Assembly (NCBI RefSeq): GCF_003574735.1 | Contig: NZ_QORW01000003.1 | Span: 1-64,000, forward strand | From: Dongia deserti | GTDB taxonomy: Bacteria > Pseudomonadota > Alphaproteobacteria > Dongiales > Dongiaceae | Direction of reading: 5' to 3' | Length of the DNA stretch: 64,000 nucleotides | Notes under the pieces: generated by a model | What the model was told of the DNA's origin: nothing | Databases searched by the model: none | Seen by the model: only the letters and a program-made list of their open reading frames with translations | Program-made: the position numbers and the translations under genes | Part shown: positions 36,028-45,011 of the stretch, in pieces | Position numbering within the stretch: position 1 is the stretch's first letter | How the letters are laid out: each line of letters opens with the position of its first letter

Positions 36028-36205
36028 TGAGGTCTCCTGGCTTGATCGCGGGACTTTGGTCGCGCCTTCCCAGCCTGAAAGGCCAGTGGCCGATGCGCCG
36101 TCCTTGATTCCGCCGGAGTGCGGCGGGCGATCCTACAGTTGCGGGGGCAGCGCCGGATTTACGCCTCTGACCTTTGCGCGCACCGGCTTCCCTCACGACG
36201 GACAA
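36028..36205 (-). promoter_or_regulatory. Cobalamin (AdoCbl) riboswitch upstream of cobP
   Basis: On the minus strand the conserved boxes come in the right order: GGGAAGCCGGTG (36181-36192), CTGCCCCCGCAACTGTAGG (36132-36150), GCCACTGG (around 36083-36090), GGCTGGGAAGG, and the 3' box AGCCAGGAGACCT (36030-36042). The cobP ribosome-binding site lies about 35 bases further on, beside a GC-rich stem. No U-tract follows, so control of translation is more likely than termination. It should repress cobP-cobW-cobN-cobO when B12 is plentiful. Confidence 0.95.
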
Positions 36206-36452
36206 GCGGACCATAGCGGAGAGATCGGCCGCTTTCCATCCCTCTTGATCGGGCCTCTGGCAAGCGGAGCAAGACGCCCAGTAGGATCAACTAACCATCG
36301 GATTTGTCACGCTTTTGGCTGGTCGCCAGCACTCCTGCCACGTTCCGCGGAAAAGCTCAAAATCACACACCCCAATATCAAAGATGCGTCATCCGGCGAT
36401 CTGGAAAGGCGGCTGTACCCTGCCAACATTCTTTTCTGTCGCTGCGTCGACT

Positions 36453-36488
36453 CCGCGTTCGGGGATAGGTTCAGGCCCCCGAACGCGG
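36453..36488. promoter_or_regulatory. Perfect 12-bp inverted repeat just upstream of a histidine kinase
   Basis: Arms CCGCGTTCGGGG (36453-36464) and CCCCGAACGCGG (36477-36488) enclose a 12-base loop. It ends 30 bases before the chosen kinase start. It has no T-tract, so a simple terminator is unlikely; an operator or a leader hairpin is possible. In the rest of 36206-36518 I see no gene and no other clear signal. Confidence 0.6.
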
Positions 36489-36518
36489 AACACCTTGAGC
36501 GAAGCGGCGAACGAGGGC

Positions 36519-37685
36519 ATGGCGTCCAACGAACCTTTCAGCGGGCCGGCCGACGAAGAAATCAGCCGATTGCTGCGCTTGTCATCTGTTGTGCCGGTCA
36601 CCATCGCCGCGTGGGAAACGGGCGCGCTGCTTCATGCCAACGATGCGGCGGCAGCCATGTTCGGCACGTCAGCCGAGGCGTTGAGTGGCCGCTCCATTCT
36701 CGAATTCTATGTCGAGCCGGAGCGACGCGGTGCGCTGCTGCGTGACATCGATGCCGGTACCGGCGGCACACAAAAGCAAGTGCAGCTGCGGCGCGCCGAC
36801 GGTAGCACGATCTGGGTCAAGGTCGCGGCGCAGCGCGTCTCCTATCGCGGCACGCCGTCCGTCTTCAAGATCAGCCACGACATCACCGAGCATATGGATC
36901 GGGCGCGCCAGTTGGCCGAGGCGCAAGAGAAACTGAGCCGGCAGGCCAGCAACCTGAACAGCAGCGCGCAGACTTCCGCCGAAGCCGCCAGCCGCGCGAA
37001 GAGCACCTTCCTCGCTCAAATGAGTCACGAGTTGCGCTCGCCCTTGAATGCGATCCTGGGATTCTCGGAGGTTGTCCGCGGCTTGCATTTCGGGCGCGAT
37101 CAGGTCGACAAATACGCGGAATATGGCGGCTATATCCACCAGGCCGGCACGCACCTGCTGGCCTTGATCGACGACATCCTGGACCTGGCGAAGGTGGAGG
37201 CGGGCAAGCTGGAACTGAAGCGCACGCCCTTCGACCTCGTCGAACTGCTTGACGAATGCGCGCGCATGATGCGGCCGATGATCGACGGTCGCGGGCTCAA
37301 GCTCCAGGTCTACGGCACCGCGGCGAGCCTGATGCTGACTGCGGATCGTCGCCGCACCAAGCAGATGGTCATCAACCTGCTCTCCAATGCCATCAAGTTC
37401 ACCCACCCTGGCGGCAAGGTGGAGATGGCCGTGCAACGCACGCCCGATCAGGCGATCGCCGTGACGGTCTCAGACACCGGTATCGGCATGAGCCAGGCAG
37501 AGATCGCCGTGGCGCTGGAGCCATTCGGCCGCGTTGGCAACGCGGCCGCAACCGATCCGACCGGCAGCGGCCTCGGCCTGCCGATCGTCAAGAACCTGAT
37601 CGAGGCGCATGGCGGAAAGCTGCAAATCCTGTCCGAACTCAATCGCGGCACCATCGCGCGGCTGATCTTTCCCGCGCAGAGCTAG
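36519..37685 (+). CDS. PAS-domain sensor histidine kinase, probably cytoplasmic
   Basis: A 388-residue kinase from the ATG at 36519; longer in-frame starts exist upstream. An N-terminal PAS domain (about residues 20-130) ends with the GTPSVFKISHDITE motif. A short coiled segment leads to HisKA with His170 in FLAQMSHELRSPLNAILGFSE. The ATP domain has the N box INLLSNAIKFT, the G1 box VSDTGIGM, and GSGLGLPIVKNLIE. No membrane segment is seen. No response regulator is adjacent, so it is an orphan in this window. The input signal is unknown; the nearby B12 cluster is on the other strand. Confidence 0.87.
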   Translation: MASNEPFSGPADEEISRLLRLSSVVPVTIAAWETGALLHANDAAAAMFGTSAEALSGRSILEFYVEPERRGALLRDIDAGTGGTQKQVQLRRADGSTIWVKVAAQRVSYRGTPSVFKISHDITEHMDRARQLAEAQEKLSRQASNLNSSAQTSAEAASRAKSTFLAQMSHELRSPLNAILGFSEVVRGLHFGRDQVDKYAEYGGYIHQAGTHLLALIDDILDLAKVEAGKLELKRTPFDLVELLDECARMMRPMIDGRGLKLQVYGTAASLMLTADRRRTKQMVINLLSNAIKFTHPGGKVEMAVQRTPDQAIAVTVSDTGIGMSQAEIAVALEPFGRVGNAAATDPTGSGLGLPIVKNLIEAHGGKLQILSELNRGTIARLIFPAQS

Positions 37686-38026
37686 ACGACATCCCATACC
37701 TTCTCCGGTGGACGGCACAGCGCGGCGCCCTTGTCCGTAACGACGATGGGCCGCTCGATCAGCACCGGGTCCTCCAGCATCTTACCGATCAGCGCGTCGG
37801 CATTGAGCTTGCTCACATCGCCCAGCGCTTCATACGCTTCACCCTTGCGACGCAGGATGTCGTGTGGCTTGGCATTCATCTGCTTCAGGATGCGCTTCAG
37901 CTCCCCCGCGCTCGGCGGAGTCTTCAGATACTCGATTACCTTGGGCTCGATGCCCTTGTCCTTGAGCCAGCCCAGCACCTTGCGCGAGGTTGAACAATTG
38001 GGATTGTGATAGATGGTGACGGCCAT
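37682..38026 (-). CDS. arsC: ArsC-family reductase (glutaredoxin-coupled arsenate reductase type)
   Basis: A 114-residue thioredoxin-fold protein. It begins VTIYHNPNCSTSRKVLGWL, where Cys in NPNCSTSR is the arsenate-reactive residue, and ends with LIERPIVVTDKGAALCRPPEKV, with the conserved Arg. The family either reduces arsenate with glutaredoxin or, as YffB/Spx-like members, does something else. No other ars gene is near. Its stop overlaps that of the convergent histidine kinase. The ATG at 38026 is the family start. Confidence 0.85.
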   Translation of the reverse strand: MAVTIYHNPNCSTSRKVLGWLKDKGIEPKVIEYLKTPPSAGELKRILKQMNAKPHDILRRKGEAYEALGDVSKLNADALIGKMLEDPVLIERPIVVTDKGAALCRPPEKVWDVV

Positions 38027-38100
38027 GCCTTGCCTCCTGCAGCAGGCGGCGACGGTAATGCAGCGCAATTGTTTGAGCAAGCCATGCACTTGCAACCTTG

Positions 38101-38123
38101 TCAGACCAAGTCCGACCATGACG
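38101..38123. repeat. R1 repeat fragment
   Basis: The string TCAGACCAAGTCCGACCATGAC matches the right hairpin of the full R1 copy at 26107-26206 apart from one or two bases. Only this end is present. It lies in the gap between arsC and the chemoreceptor gene. Confidence 0.6.
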
Positions 38124-38157
38124 ATTAAGAGTGCGAGAGAAGAACTCAGACGCGCCG

Positions 38158-39588
38158 TTATACCTTATACCCGCAGCGCACACCGCCCCAGTGGCGCCCT
38201 TTGACGCAGATCGGGGCGGAGGCGTCCTTCATCAAAGCGAAGTTGCCACCGCCCATATCGCGGCGATAGGTCTGGACTACAAAGGGCTTTTCGTTGCGGC
38301 CGGCCTTCAGGCCAACGCGATCGTTGAAGATGCGGCGGTTGCGGCAGTTGGCGGTGTTCCACAGCACGTCGCCCTTGCGTTGCGGCTGTGAGAACTTGCG
38401 ATTGTGCGTCGGCAGATAACCGTTGCGGTCCACCGTCGCGCAGAACACGACGCGGGCATCCACCTCCAGCGCCGCCTCCTGGATCGGCGGCAGGAGCCGG
38501 TCGGTCAGAGCGGTGAACTTCGCCATCACCTGCTGCGGCTCAGTGCCCACGATGGGTTCATAGCGCTCGTCGAACAGGTCCTGCAGCGTGATCTCGCCGC
38601 GATCAATCGCCTGCTCGAACAAGGCGCCGATCTTGGCCGCGTTCTCCACCACCAGGCGGATCATCGGCATGTCGGTAGTCTCGACCCCGGCATCGGCGGT
38701 CGCCTCGATCAGGTCCTCCGCCACATCCAGCAGATGATTGATGCGATCCTTGGCCTGGCTCAGATCGCCGGTCGATTTCTTGACTCCGCCCGAGAGCCCC
38801 ACGAACGCACTGGTCAGCACGCTACCGCGCTCGCGGATCTGCCGCGTCTCGCCGGCGATGGCTTCGGCCTGGGCGGCGATGTCGCTAATGGCGCGCGCGG
38901 ACTTCTCGACCACATCGCCGATCGCCGCGGTGCCCGACTCGACCTTTGCAGCGCGCTTGGTCGCTTCGGCGCCCTCGCGGCTCAGTTCCCCGGTCTGCTG
39001 CGTCAGCTGTCCGACTGTTCCGGCGATCTGCTGGGTGGCGTCTGCCGTCTGGCGCGCCAGCGCCTTGACCTCGCCCGCGACCACGCCGAAGCCGCGGCCG
39101 GCATCGCCCGCACGTGCCGCCTCGATCGTCGCGTTGAGAGCGAGAAGGTTGGTCTGCTTGGCGATCGCATCGATGGTCTGCGCCACCTTGGCGATCTGCT
39201 CCAGCGCCTGGCGCAGGCCAGTGATCTTGCTTTCGATCGCGGTGGCGCTGGCGGCAAGGCTGCGCACGTCGGCGAGAGAGGATTCGAGCGATCCGCGCGA
39301 GGCGGACATTTCGGCAGCGGCGTGACCTGCGTTCCTGGCCGCGGTCTCGACCTCGCCCGCGATGCGTTCGTTGGCTGCGACCATCGCATCGGCGGCGACG
39401 CGCAGTTCCTCGAACTGTTGCGCCTGGTTGGCGACGACCTTGGCCACATCGTCGATCGAGCCGGCCGCATCGGCCAGCTGCACGCCCAGCGAGCCCGCCT
39501 TTTCGGCGATCCTCTGGGCAAAGCCGGAATCCGCCACGGAAGCCGAGTCCCCTGCCTCAACCATCTTGCGAAGATCCAAAGCTTTCAT
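38158..39588 (-). CDS. Soluble methyl-accepting chemotaxis protein with C-terminal sensory domain
   Basis: A 476-residue chemoreceptor without any membrane segment. The signalling hairpin tip is at about residues 131-190 ([24 protein letters not shown]). The coiled coils run to about 300. The C-terminal 150 residues form a conserved globular domain with [43 protein letters not shown] and [14 protein letters not shown]. So the order is signalling domain first and sensor last, the reverse of classic receptors. Such MCPs are known in alphaproteobacteria; the ligand is unknown to me. No che genes are adjacent. Confidence 0.88.
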   Translation of the reverse strand: MKALDLRKMVEAGDSASVADSGFAQRIAEKAGSLGVQLADAAGSIDDVAKVVANQAQQFEELRVAADAMVAANERIAGEVETAARNAGHAAAEMSASRGSLESSLADVRSLAASATAIESKITGLRQALEQIAKVAQTIDAIAKQTNLLALNATIEAARAGDAGRGFGVVAGEVKALARQTADATQQIAGTVGQLTQQTGELSREGAEATKRAAKVESGTAAIGDVVEKSARAISDIAAQAEAIAGETRQIRERGSVLTSAFVGLSGGVKKSTGDLSQAKDRINHLLDVAEDLIEATADAGVETTDMPMIRLVVENAAKIGALFEQAIDRGEITLQDLFDERYEPIVGTEPQQVMAKFTALTDRLLPPIQEAALEVDARVVFCATVDRNGYLPTHNRKFSQPQRKGDVLWNTANCRNRRIFNDRVGLKAGRNEKPFVVQTYRRDMGGGNFALMKDASAPICVKGRHWGGVRCGYKV

Positions 39589-39753
39589 CGGTGAAACCTA
39601 GGAGACTATGCGTTAAGTAGGGGTAAAATTCAGACCTAGACAAAGGTCGGATCGCATGGAAATCGTGTGGCTGGGCCGAAATGCCCAACGATGGCGCGAG
39701 CCGCGATTTGACATTATCTGTATCTGTGGTCCGAGAACTCGGACGGAGGTTTC

Positions 39754-40005
39754 ATGAAGCTGCTGTACTTTGCTTGGGTCAGAACCAACATCGGCAAAGC
39801 CGAGGAAGAGCTGGTTGCCCCCGATCACGTCCAGACCGTGGAGGGGCTCCTCGACTGGCTCGCGACGCTGGGCCCGCAATACGCCGCCGCCCTCGACCGG
39901 CGCAACGTGATCAAGGTCGCGATCAACCACGAATATGTCGAGCACGATCACCCGGTCCGGCCCGATGACGAGATCGCACTTTTCCCGCCGGTGACCGGCG
40001 GCTGA
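39754..40005 (+). CDS. moaD: Molybdopterin synthase sulfur carrier subunit
   Basis: An 83-residue ubiquitin-fold protein ending PPVTGG. The terminal Gly-Gly is thiocarboxylated and supplies sulfur to molybdopterin. Typical beginning KLLYFAWVRTNIGKAEEEL. moaE follows after eight bases. Divergent from the chemoreceptor gene, with about 165 bases between starts. Confidence 0.95.
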   Translation: MKLLYFAWVRTNIGKAEEELVAPDHVQTVEGLLDWLATLGPQYAAALDRRNVIKVAINHEYVEHDHPVRPDDEIALFPPVTGG

Positions 40006-40013
40006 GAGCAGCC

Positions 40014-40463
40014 ATGATCAGAGTCCAGCGCGAGGATTTCGACATCGGCACGGAATTGGCGCTGCTGACCGAAGGCAACAGTAAAATCGGCGGCCTCGCC
40101 AGCTTCGTGGGCCTGGTGCGCGACCTCGCGGACCAGGGCGCGGTCAGCGCGATGACGCTGGAGCATTATCCCGGGATGACCGAGAAGCGGTTGGCCGAGA
40201 TCGAGGCCGAAGCGCGGTCACGCTGGCCGCTCGACGGCGTGCTCATCATCCATCGTTACGGGCGGCTGGAGCCCGGCGATCGCATCGTGCTGGTCGCGAC
40301 GACATCGGCGCATCGCCAGGCCGCGCTCGAATCGTGCGCCTTCCTCATCGACTGGCTGAAGACCAAGGCGCCGTTCTGGAAACTGGAAGAAGGCGCCAAG
40401 GGCACCGCGTGGGTCGAAGCCAAGGAGAGCGACGACCGCGCGGCGGAGAAATGGAAGCGATAG
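40014..40463 (+). CDS. moaE: Molybdopterin synthase catalytic subunit
   Basis: A 149-residue MoaE. Conserved features are GGLASFVGLVRDL, MTLEHYPGMTEKRL, IIHRYGRLEPGDRIVLV and the Lys in WLKTKAPFWKLE. With MoaD it converts precursor Z (cPMP) to molybdopterin. moaD and moaE form a two-gene operon; no other moa gene is in the window. Confidence 0.95.
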   Translation: MIRVQREDFDIGTELALLTEGNSKIGGLASFVGLVRDLADQGAVSAMTLEHYPGMTEKRLAEIEAEARSRWPLDGVLIIHRYGRLEPGDRIVLVATTSAHRQAALESCAFLIDWLKTKAPFWKLEEGAKGTAWVEAKESDDRAAEKWKR

Positions 40464-40636
40464 GCTCCGCCATCTGAATCCAACACCAGAAGGGTCCGAA
40501 AATTTGCCGGCTCTCTCGCGAGGACCGCAGGGTGGCGGCATGTTCCATCGTTCCAGGCCCAACGGGACAGATGCCGCCACGGCCGACAGCCATCCCGGAT
40601 GATGCCTCGCACCCGCGCCTGAAGGAGAGCATCCAG

Positions 40637-41407
40637 ATGGCCGACTTGCCCCCCTATCCCGGGACCCCGCGCTGGGTAACTGTGTCTGGCACCGTTATCG
40701 GCGGTCTTGTCATGCTGGTCGCGGTCTTGGCCCTGGCTGGCGTCGCTGGTCCCCACGGTCCCGGCCGCCACGCATCACCTGATCAAGCGGGTAGCCATGC
40801 AGGCTGGGGGCTTCTGGCGCTTCTGGGGGTCTTCGCCGCGATCGGCGCGGCGGTCAACTGGAGCGGACTCGTCGATCGCTGGCCGCCGACCGCCTCGACT
40901 ACCATGGCGCCACAGCTCCGCAAGCCGGTGCTGATGGCGCACATCATCGCGTCCATCAGCTCGCTCGGCGCAGTCGCCGTTTTTCTCCTGCTCGCGATCG
41001 TCGGTCTGAGCAGCACAAACGGCCAGGTGGTACGTGCGGCCTACATCGCAAATGAACTGATTGCCTGGTACGTCATCCTTCCCCTGATTCTCGCTGCGCT
41101 CGCCATCGGCATCATCCAATCGCTCGGCACGCCGTGGGGCCTGTTCCGACACTATTGGGTCCTGGCGAAGCTCCTGCTCACGGTCGTCACCATCTATGTG
41201 CTGCTGCAGCAAATGGATGGAATCAGCCACATGGCAGGCGTTGCAGCAGACGGCGCGGTGACCGACGCCGATCTGCTCGGCTTGAGGCGCTCGATGCGGA
41301 TGCATGCCGCCGGCGGCTTGGTGATGCTGCTCTTGCTCGTTGCGCTATCGATCTACAAGCCGCGAGGGATGACGCGCTACGGATGGCGCAAGCAGCATGA
41401 ACAATGA
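40637..41407 (+). CDS. Polytopic membrane protein of unknown function
   Basis: A 256-residue protein with about six hydrophobic segments: near residues 17-36, 55-75, 97-125, 137-162, 170-190 and 225-243. A GGAGAG site precedes the ATG at 40637. A His- and Pro-containing loop (GPHGPGRHASPDQAGSHAG) joins the first two segments. A histidine sits at the start of the third (LMAHIIASISS) and another in MRMHAAGG. These could be haem or metal ligands, as in DUF2269-like proteins, but I cannot confirm a family. Confidence 0.7.
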   Translation: MADLPPYPGTPRWVTVSGTVIGGLVMLVAVLALAGVAGPHGPGRHASPDQAGSHAGWGLLALLGVFAAIGAAVNWSGLVDRWPPTASTTMAPQLRKPVLMAHIIASISSLGAVAVFLLLAIVGLSSTNGQVVRAAYIANELIAWYVILPLILAALAIGIIQSLGTPWGLFRHYWVLAKLLLTVVTIYVLLQQMDGISHMAGVAADGAVTDADLLGLRRSMRMHAAGGLVMLLLLVALSIYKPRGMTRYGWRKQHEQ

Positions 41408-41410
41408 CAG

Positions 41411-41443
41411 GCACCCGCCGCCGCAAGCTGCCGCGACGGGTGC
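41411..41443. terminator. Possible bidirectional terminator hairpin
   Basis: GCACCCG (41411-41417) pairs with CGGGTGC (41437-41443), and inner GCGG/CCGC-like bases can extend the stem. It lies in the 56-base gap between two convergent genes. There is no T-tract on either side, so an intrinsic terminator is only tentative. Confidence 0.35.
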
Positions 41444-41463
41444 TGTGAGGCAGTCCGCGTTCG

Positions 41464-42360
41464 CTATTCCGCAGCCGCGCTGGTTGCCGGTTGGCGCACT
41501 TCCTTGAGGTAGTCTTCGCGCAGCTGTTTGGTCACCGAGCCTACGGTGAACTTGTATTCGCCGATCTGGCCGACCGGCGTCACTTCAGCGGCGGTGCCGA
41601 CCAGGAACACTTCCTGCGTCTTGCCGAGCTCATCCGGCATGATGGCGCGTTCCACCACCTTGATCTGGCGCTTGCGCGCAAGGTCGATCACCGTCTGGCG
41701 CGTGATGCCGTTAAGGAAGCAGTCGGGCGTCGGCGTGTGGAGCTCACCGTTCTGCACCAGGAATACGTTGGCGCCGGTCGCCTCGGCCAGCTGGCCGCGA
41801 TAATCCAGCATCATGGCGTCCTGGTAGCCTTCGCGCTCCGCATCGTGCTTGGCGATGGTGCAGATCTGGTACAGGCCCGACGCCTTCGAGGCAGTCGGCG
41901 CGGTGTCGGGCGACGGCCGGCGATAGATCGCCCACTTCAGGCGGATACCCTTTTCCAGCAGCTCCGGCGAGAAATACGACGGCCAAGCCCAGGCCGCGAT
42001 CGCGAGGTGGATCTTCGCCTGCTGCGCCGCCACGCCCATCTGCTCGCTGCCGCGCCAGGCAATAGCACGCACATAGAGGTCTCCGCCGCCCATGGCCTTC
42101 ACGACTTCGGCCTTGGCCTTTTCGATCTCATCGACCGAGTAGGGAATCGTGTAGCCCAGGATCTCCGCCGATTTGTGCAGCCTCTCGGAATGTTCCCGCG
42201 ACTTGAAGACCCGGCCCCCATAGGCCCGCTCGCCCTCAAAGGCTCCGCCGGCATAATGCATGGCATGGGTCAGGACATGGAGCTTGGCATCGCGCCAGGG
42301 GATTAACTTTCCGTCGAACCAGATGACTCCGTCACGGTCATCGAATGGGACTAAACTCAT
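41464..42360 (-). CDS. ilvE: Branched-chain amino acid aminotransferase
   Basis: A 298-residue class IV PLP enzyme that transaminates leucine, isoleucine and valine. The PLP Lys is expected to be Lys159 in TASKASGLYQ. Other signatures are HYAGGAFEGERAYGG, LYVRAIAWRG, AEATGANVFLV and CFLNGITRQTVIDLA. The ATG at 42360 gives the family N-terminus (MSLVPFDDRDGVIWFDGK). Divergent from the MarR gene, with 91 bases between starts. Confidence 0.93.
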   Translation of the reverse strand: MSLVPFDDRDGVIWFDGKLIPWRDAKLHVLTHAMHYAGGAFEGERAYGGRVFKSREHSERLHKSAEILGYTIPYSVDEIEKAKAEVVKAMGGGDLYVRAIAWRGSEQMGVAAQQAKIHLAIAAWAWPSYFSPELLEKGIRLKWAIYRRPSPDTAPTASKASGLYQICTIAKHDAEREGYQDAMMLDYRGQLAEATGANVFLVQNGELHTPTPDCFLNGITRQTVIDLARKRQIKVVERAIMPDELGKTQEVFLVGTAAEVTPVGQIGEYKFTVGSVTKQLREDYLKEVRQPATSAAAE

Positions 42361-42451
42361 CGCTGACAACTCCACGGGAGGGGGGTAGGGATTGTATTAT
42401 GGTTCATCGTAGTCCAGACCAGCGTTAGAACAATCGAACAAATAAGTCAAC

Positions 42452-42943
42452 ATGGCTGACATAAAATCACCGGCAAATCCGCTGTTTCTGCGCGAAGATG
42501 AGCTGCGCCAGGGCATCGAGATGCTGTTTTTCGCCTACCGCGATTTCACCGCGAAAGCCGACCAGACCCTGGCCCAGTTCGGCTTCGGACGGGCCCACCA
42601 CCGGGTCATCTATTTCGTCGGCCGCAATCCGGGCATGACCGTGTCCGAACTGCTCGGCATCCTCCACATCACCAAGCAGAGCCTGAGCCGGGTGCTCGGC
42701 CAGCTGGTGCGCCAGGGGTTCATCACCCAGAAGCCGGGCTCCACGGACCGGCGTCAGCGGCTGCTCAGCCTCACCGAAAAGGGGTCGGAGCTGGAGCGCA
42801 AGCTGACGGAGGAGCAGCGGGCGCTGATCGCTCGCGCCTATCGCTCGGCCGGCGCGGATGCCGTCGACGGCTTCCGCAAGGTGCTGCTGGGCATGATCGA
42901 GGAAGGCGATCGGCGGCGCTTCCGCCCGAGCCTGCCGCGCTAG
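42452..42943 (+). CDS. MarR-family transcriptional regulator
   Basis: A 163-residue winged-helix protein. The DNA-binding part reads LAQFGFGRAHHRVIYFVGRNPGMTVSELLGILHITKQSLSRVLGQL, then the wing STDRRQRLLSLTEKG (each a contiguous part of one MarR domain). A direct repeat GAACAA-TC-GAACAA at 42428-42441, just before the start, may be part of a binding site. It is followed by a response regulator after 12 bases and is divergent from ilvE. Confidence 0.9.
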   Translation: MADIKSPANPLFLREDELRQGIEMLFFAYRDFTAKADQTLAQFGFGRAHHRVIYFVGRNPGMTVSELLGILHITKQSLSRVLGQLVRQGFITQKPGSTDRRQRLLSLTEKGSELERKLTEEQRALIARAYRSAGADAVDGFRKVLLGMIEEGDRRRFRPSLPR

Positions 42944-42955
42944 TCGGCGAGCACG

Positions 42956-43651
42956 ATGAGCGAAGCCCAGCCGCACATCCTGGTCGTCGACGACGACAAG
43001 AGGCTGCGCGATCTGCTCGGCCGCTATCTGACCGAGCAAGGCTATCGCGTCACCACTGCGGTCGACGCTGCCGATGCCCGCGCCAAGATGGCCGGCATCA
43101 CTTTCGACCTGCTGGTGCTCGACGTGATGATGCCGGGGGAGAGCGGGGTCGATCTCGCGCGCAGCCTCCGTGAGAGCAGCCTGGTGCCGATCCTTCTGCT
43201 GACCGCGATGGGCGAAGCCACCGACCGGATCGCGGGCCTGGAAACCGGCGTCGATGATTACCTGGTGAAGGGGTCGTTCGAGCCGCGCGAGCTGGTGCTG
43301 CGGATCAGCGCCATCCTGAAGCGCGCGCAGGCGCGGAGCGAGCGCCAGACCAGCGTCGGCGCGGTGAAGTTCGGCGCATTCGTGTTCGAGATCGAGCGGC
43401 GGCGGCTGTTCAAGTCGGGTGAACCCGTGCATCTGACCGAGGCGGAATCAGAGCTGCTGTTCCAGCTGGCGCGCCGCGCGGGCGAGCCGGTCTCCCGCGA
43501 GGACCTGTCGCCGCAGGGCGAGGAAGGCGGCGAGAGCAGGCAGATCGACGTGCAGATGACGCGGCTGCGCCGCAAGGTCGAGGACGATCCGCGCTTTCCG
43601 CGTTTCCTCCAGACCGTGCGCGGGCGCGGCTATGTCCTGCAGCCGGACTGA
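42956..43651 (+). CDS. OmpR-family response regulator
   Basis: A 231-residue regulator. The receiver domain has the acidic pocket VVDDD, phospho-acceptor Asp56 (LVLDVMMPG), Thr in LLLTAMG and Lys105 (DYLVKGSFEP). The C-terminal winged helix ends with the RGRGYVLQP motif. It is the partner of the kinase gene that starts ten bases after its stop. Target genes are unknown. Confidence 0.93.
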   Translation: MSEAQPHILVVDDDKRLRDLLGRYLTEQGYRVTTAVDAADARAKMAGITFDLLVLDVMMPGESGVDLARSLRESSLVPILLLTAMGEATDRIAGLETGVDDYLVKGSFEPRELVLRISAILKRAQARSERQTSVGAVKFGAFVFEIERRRLFKSGEPVHLTEAESELLFQLARRAGEPVSREDLSPQGEEGGESRQIDVQMTRLRRKVEDDPRFPRFLQTVRGRGYVLQPD

Positions 43652-43660
43652 TCGTATCCC

Positions 43661-45001
43661 ATGCTGATGGCACTGCGTGCACTGCTGGTGGAGTTTGAGG
43701 CGATGCTGCCGCGCTCGCTGCTCGGCCGCTCGATCATGATCATCGTGACGCCGGTGGTGCTGCTGCAGGTGGTGTCGGCCTGGGTGTTCTATGACAGCCA
43801 CTGGAACACGGTGACGCGTCGCCTGGCGCAGAGCGTGGCCGGCGACATCGCCGCTGCCATCCAGCTGATGCCGCATCCGATCAGTGAAGAGCGCGCCAAG
43901 CGCATCTTCCGCGTCGCCAGCTCCACCATGCGCATCGATTTCAATTTCAACCTCGGCCAGATCCTGCCCAACGATCCCACCATCATGCGCCAGAACCTGG
44001 TCGACCGGCAGCTGTCGGATGCGTTGGAATCGCGGGTCGAGCGGCCGTTCATCATCGACAGCCGATCGCTGGAGAAGGAGGTCGAGATCCACGTGCAGCT
44101 CCCGGAAGGCGTGCTGCAGGTGGTCGTGGAGCGCAGACGCCTGTTCTCCTCCACGACGTACATATTCTTCCTGTGGATGCTCGGCACCTCGCTGGTGCTG
44201 CTCTCACTGGCGACCTTGTTCATGCGCGGGCAGGTGCGGCCGATCAGGCGCCTGGCCCAGGCGGCGGACGATTTCGGCAAGGGCCGCGACGTGGGCGAGT
44301 TCGTGCTGGACGGCGCGGCCGAGGTGGAGGTGGCGGGCCGTGCCTTCAACCAGATGCGCAACCGCATCCGCCGGCAGATGCAGCAGCGCACAGAGATGCT
44401 GGCGGGCGTCAGCCACGATCTCAGGACCCCCCTCACCCGCATGAAGCTCCAGCTTGCGATGATGGGACAGACTCCGGCGATCGAGGACCTGAAGCGCGAC
44501 GTGGAGGACATGGAAGGCATGGTCAATGCCTATCTCGCCTTTGCGCGCGGCGAAGGGACCGAGCTGCCGACCGAGACCGACATCGTGGCGGCGGTCGAGG
44601 ATGTCGTGAGCGGCGCTCGGCGCAACGGCGCACGCATCGGCTTCGCCGCAACCGACTCCGAGATCACGGTTCCGCTGCGGCGCGACGCCTTCCGCCGCGC
44701 GGTGGCCAACATCGTCGGCAATGCGCAGCGTTACGCCGGCCGCGTCGAGGTCGCGCTCAATCGCCGCCGCGGCAGCGTGGAGATCGTGGTGGACGATGAC
44801 GGGCCTGGCGTGCCGATCGACAGCCGCGAGGACGTCTTCAAACCGTTCTTCCGTCTTGATGCCTCGCGCAACGAGGAGACCGGCGGAACCGGTCTCGGGC
44901 TCACGATCGCGCGCGACATCCTGCGCAGCCATGGCGGAGATCTGACGCTCGGCGATTCACCGCTCGGCGGCCTGCGCGCGGTGCTGAGGGTGCCTGTCTA
45001 G
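43661..45001 (+). CDS. EnvZ-like membrane sensor histidine kinase
   Basis: A 446-residue kinase. Membrane segments are at about residues 18-40 and 167-187, with a periplasmic domain of about 125 residues between. A HAMP domain follows. HisKA has His252 in MLAGVSHDLRTPLTR, and the ATP domain has VANIVGNAQRYAG, VDDDGPGVP and GTGLGLTIARDILRSHGG. Adjacent to its OmpR-type partner and the MarR gene. The signal is unknown. Confidence 0.93.
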   Translation: MLMALRALLVEFEAMLPRSLLGRSIMIIVTPVVLLQVVSAWVFYDSHWNTVTRRLAQSVAGDIAAAIQLMPHPISEERAKRIFRVASSTMRIDFNFNLGQILPNDPTIMRQNLVDRQLSDALESRVERPFIIDSRSLEKEVEIHVQLPEGVLQVVVERRRLFSSTTYIFFLWMLGTSLVLLSLATLFMRGQVRPIRRLAQAADDFGKGRDVGEFVLDGAAEVEVAGRAFNQMRNRIRRQMQQRTEMLAGVSHDLRTPLTRMKLQLAMMGQTPAIEDLKRDVEDMEGMVNAYLAFARGEGTELPTETDIVAAVEDVVSGARRNGARIGFAATDSEITVPLRRDAFRRAVANIVGNAQRYAGRVEVALNRRRGSVEIVVDDDGPGVPIDSREDVFKPFFRLDASRNEETGGTGLGLTIARDILRSHGGDLTLGDSPLGGLRAVLRVPV

Positions 45002-45011
45002 CGATCAATCG

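Noticed and set aside
35978-36214. N-terminal extension of cobP by 79 residues
   Set aside because: It is read through the cobalamin riboswitch and CobP families start at the later Met.
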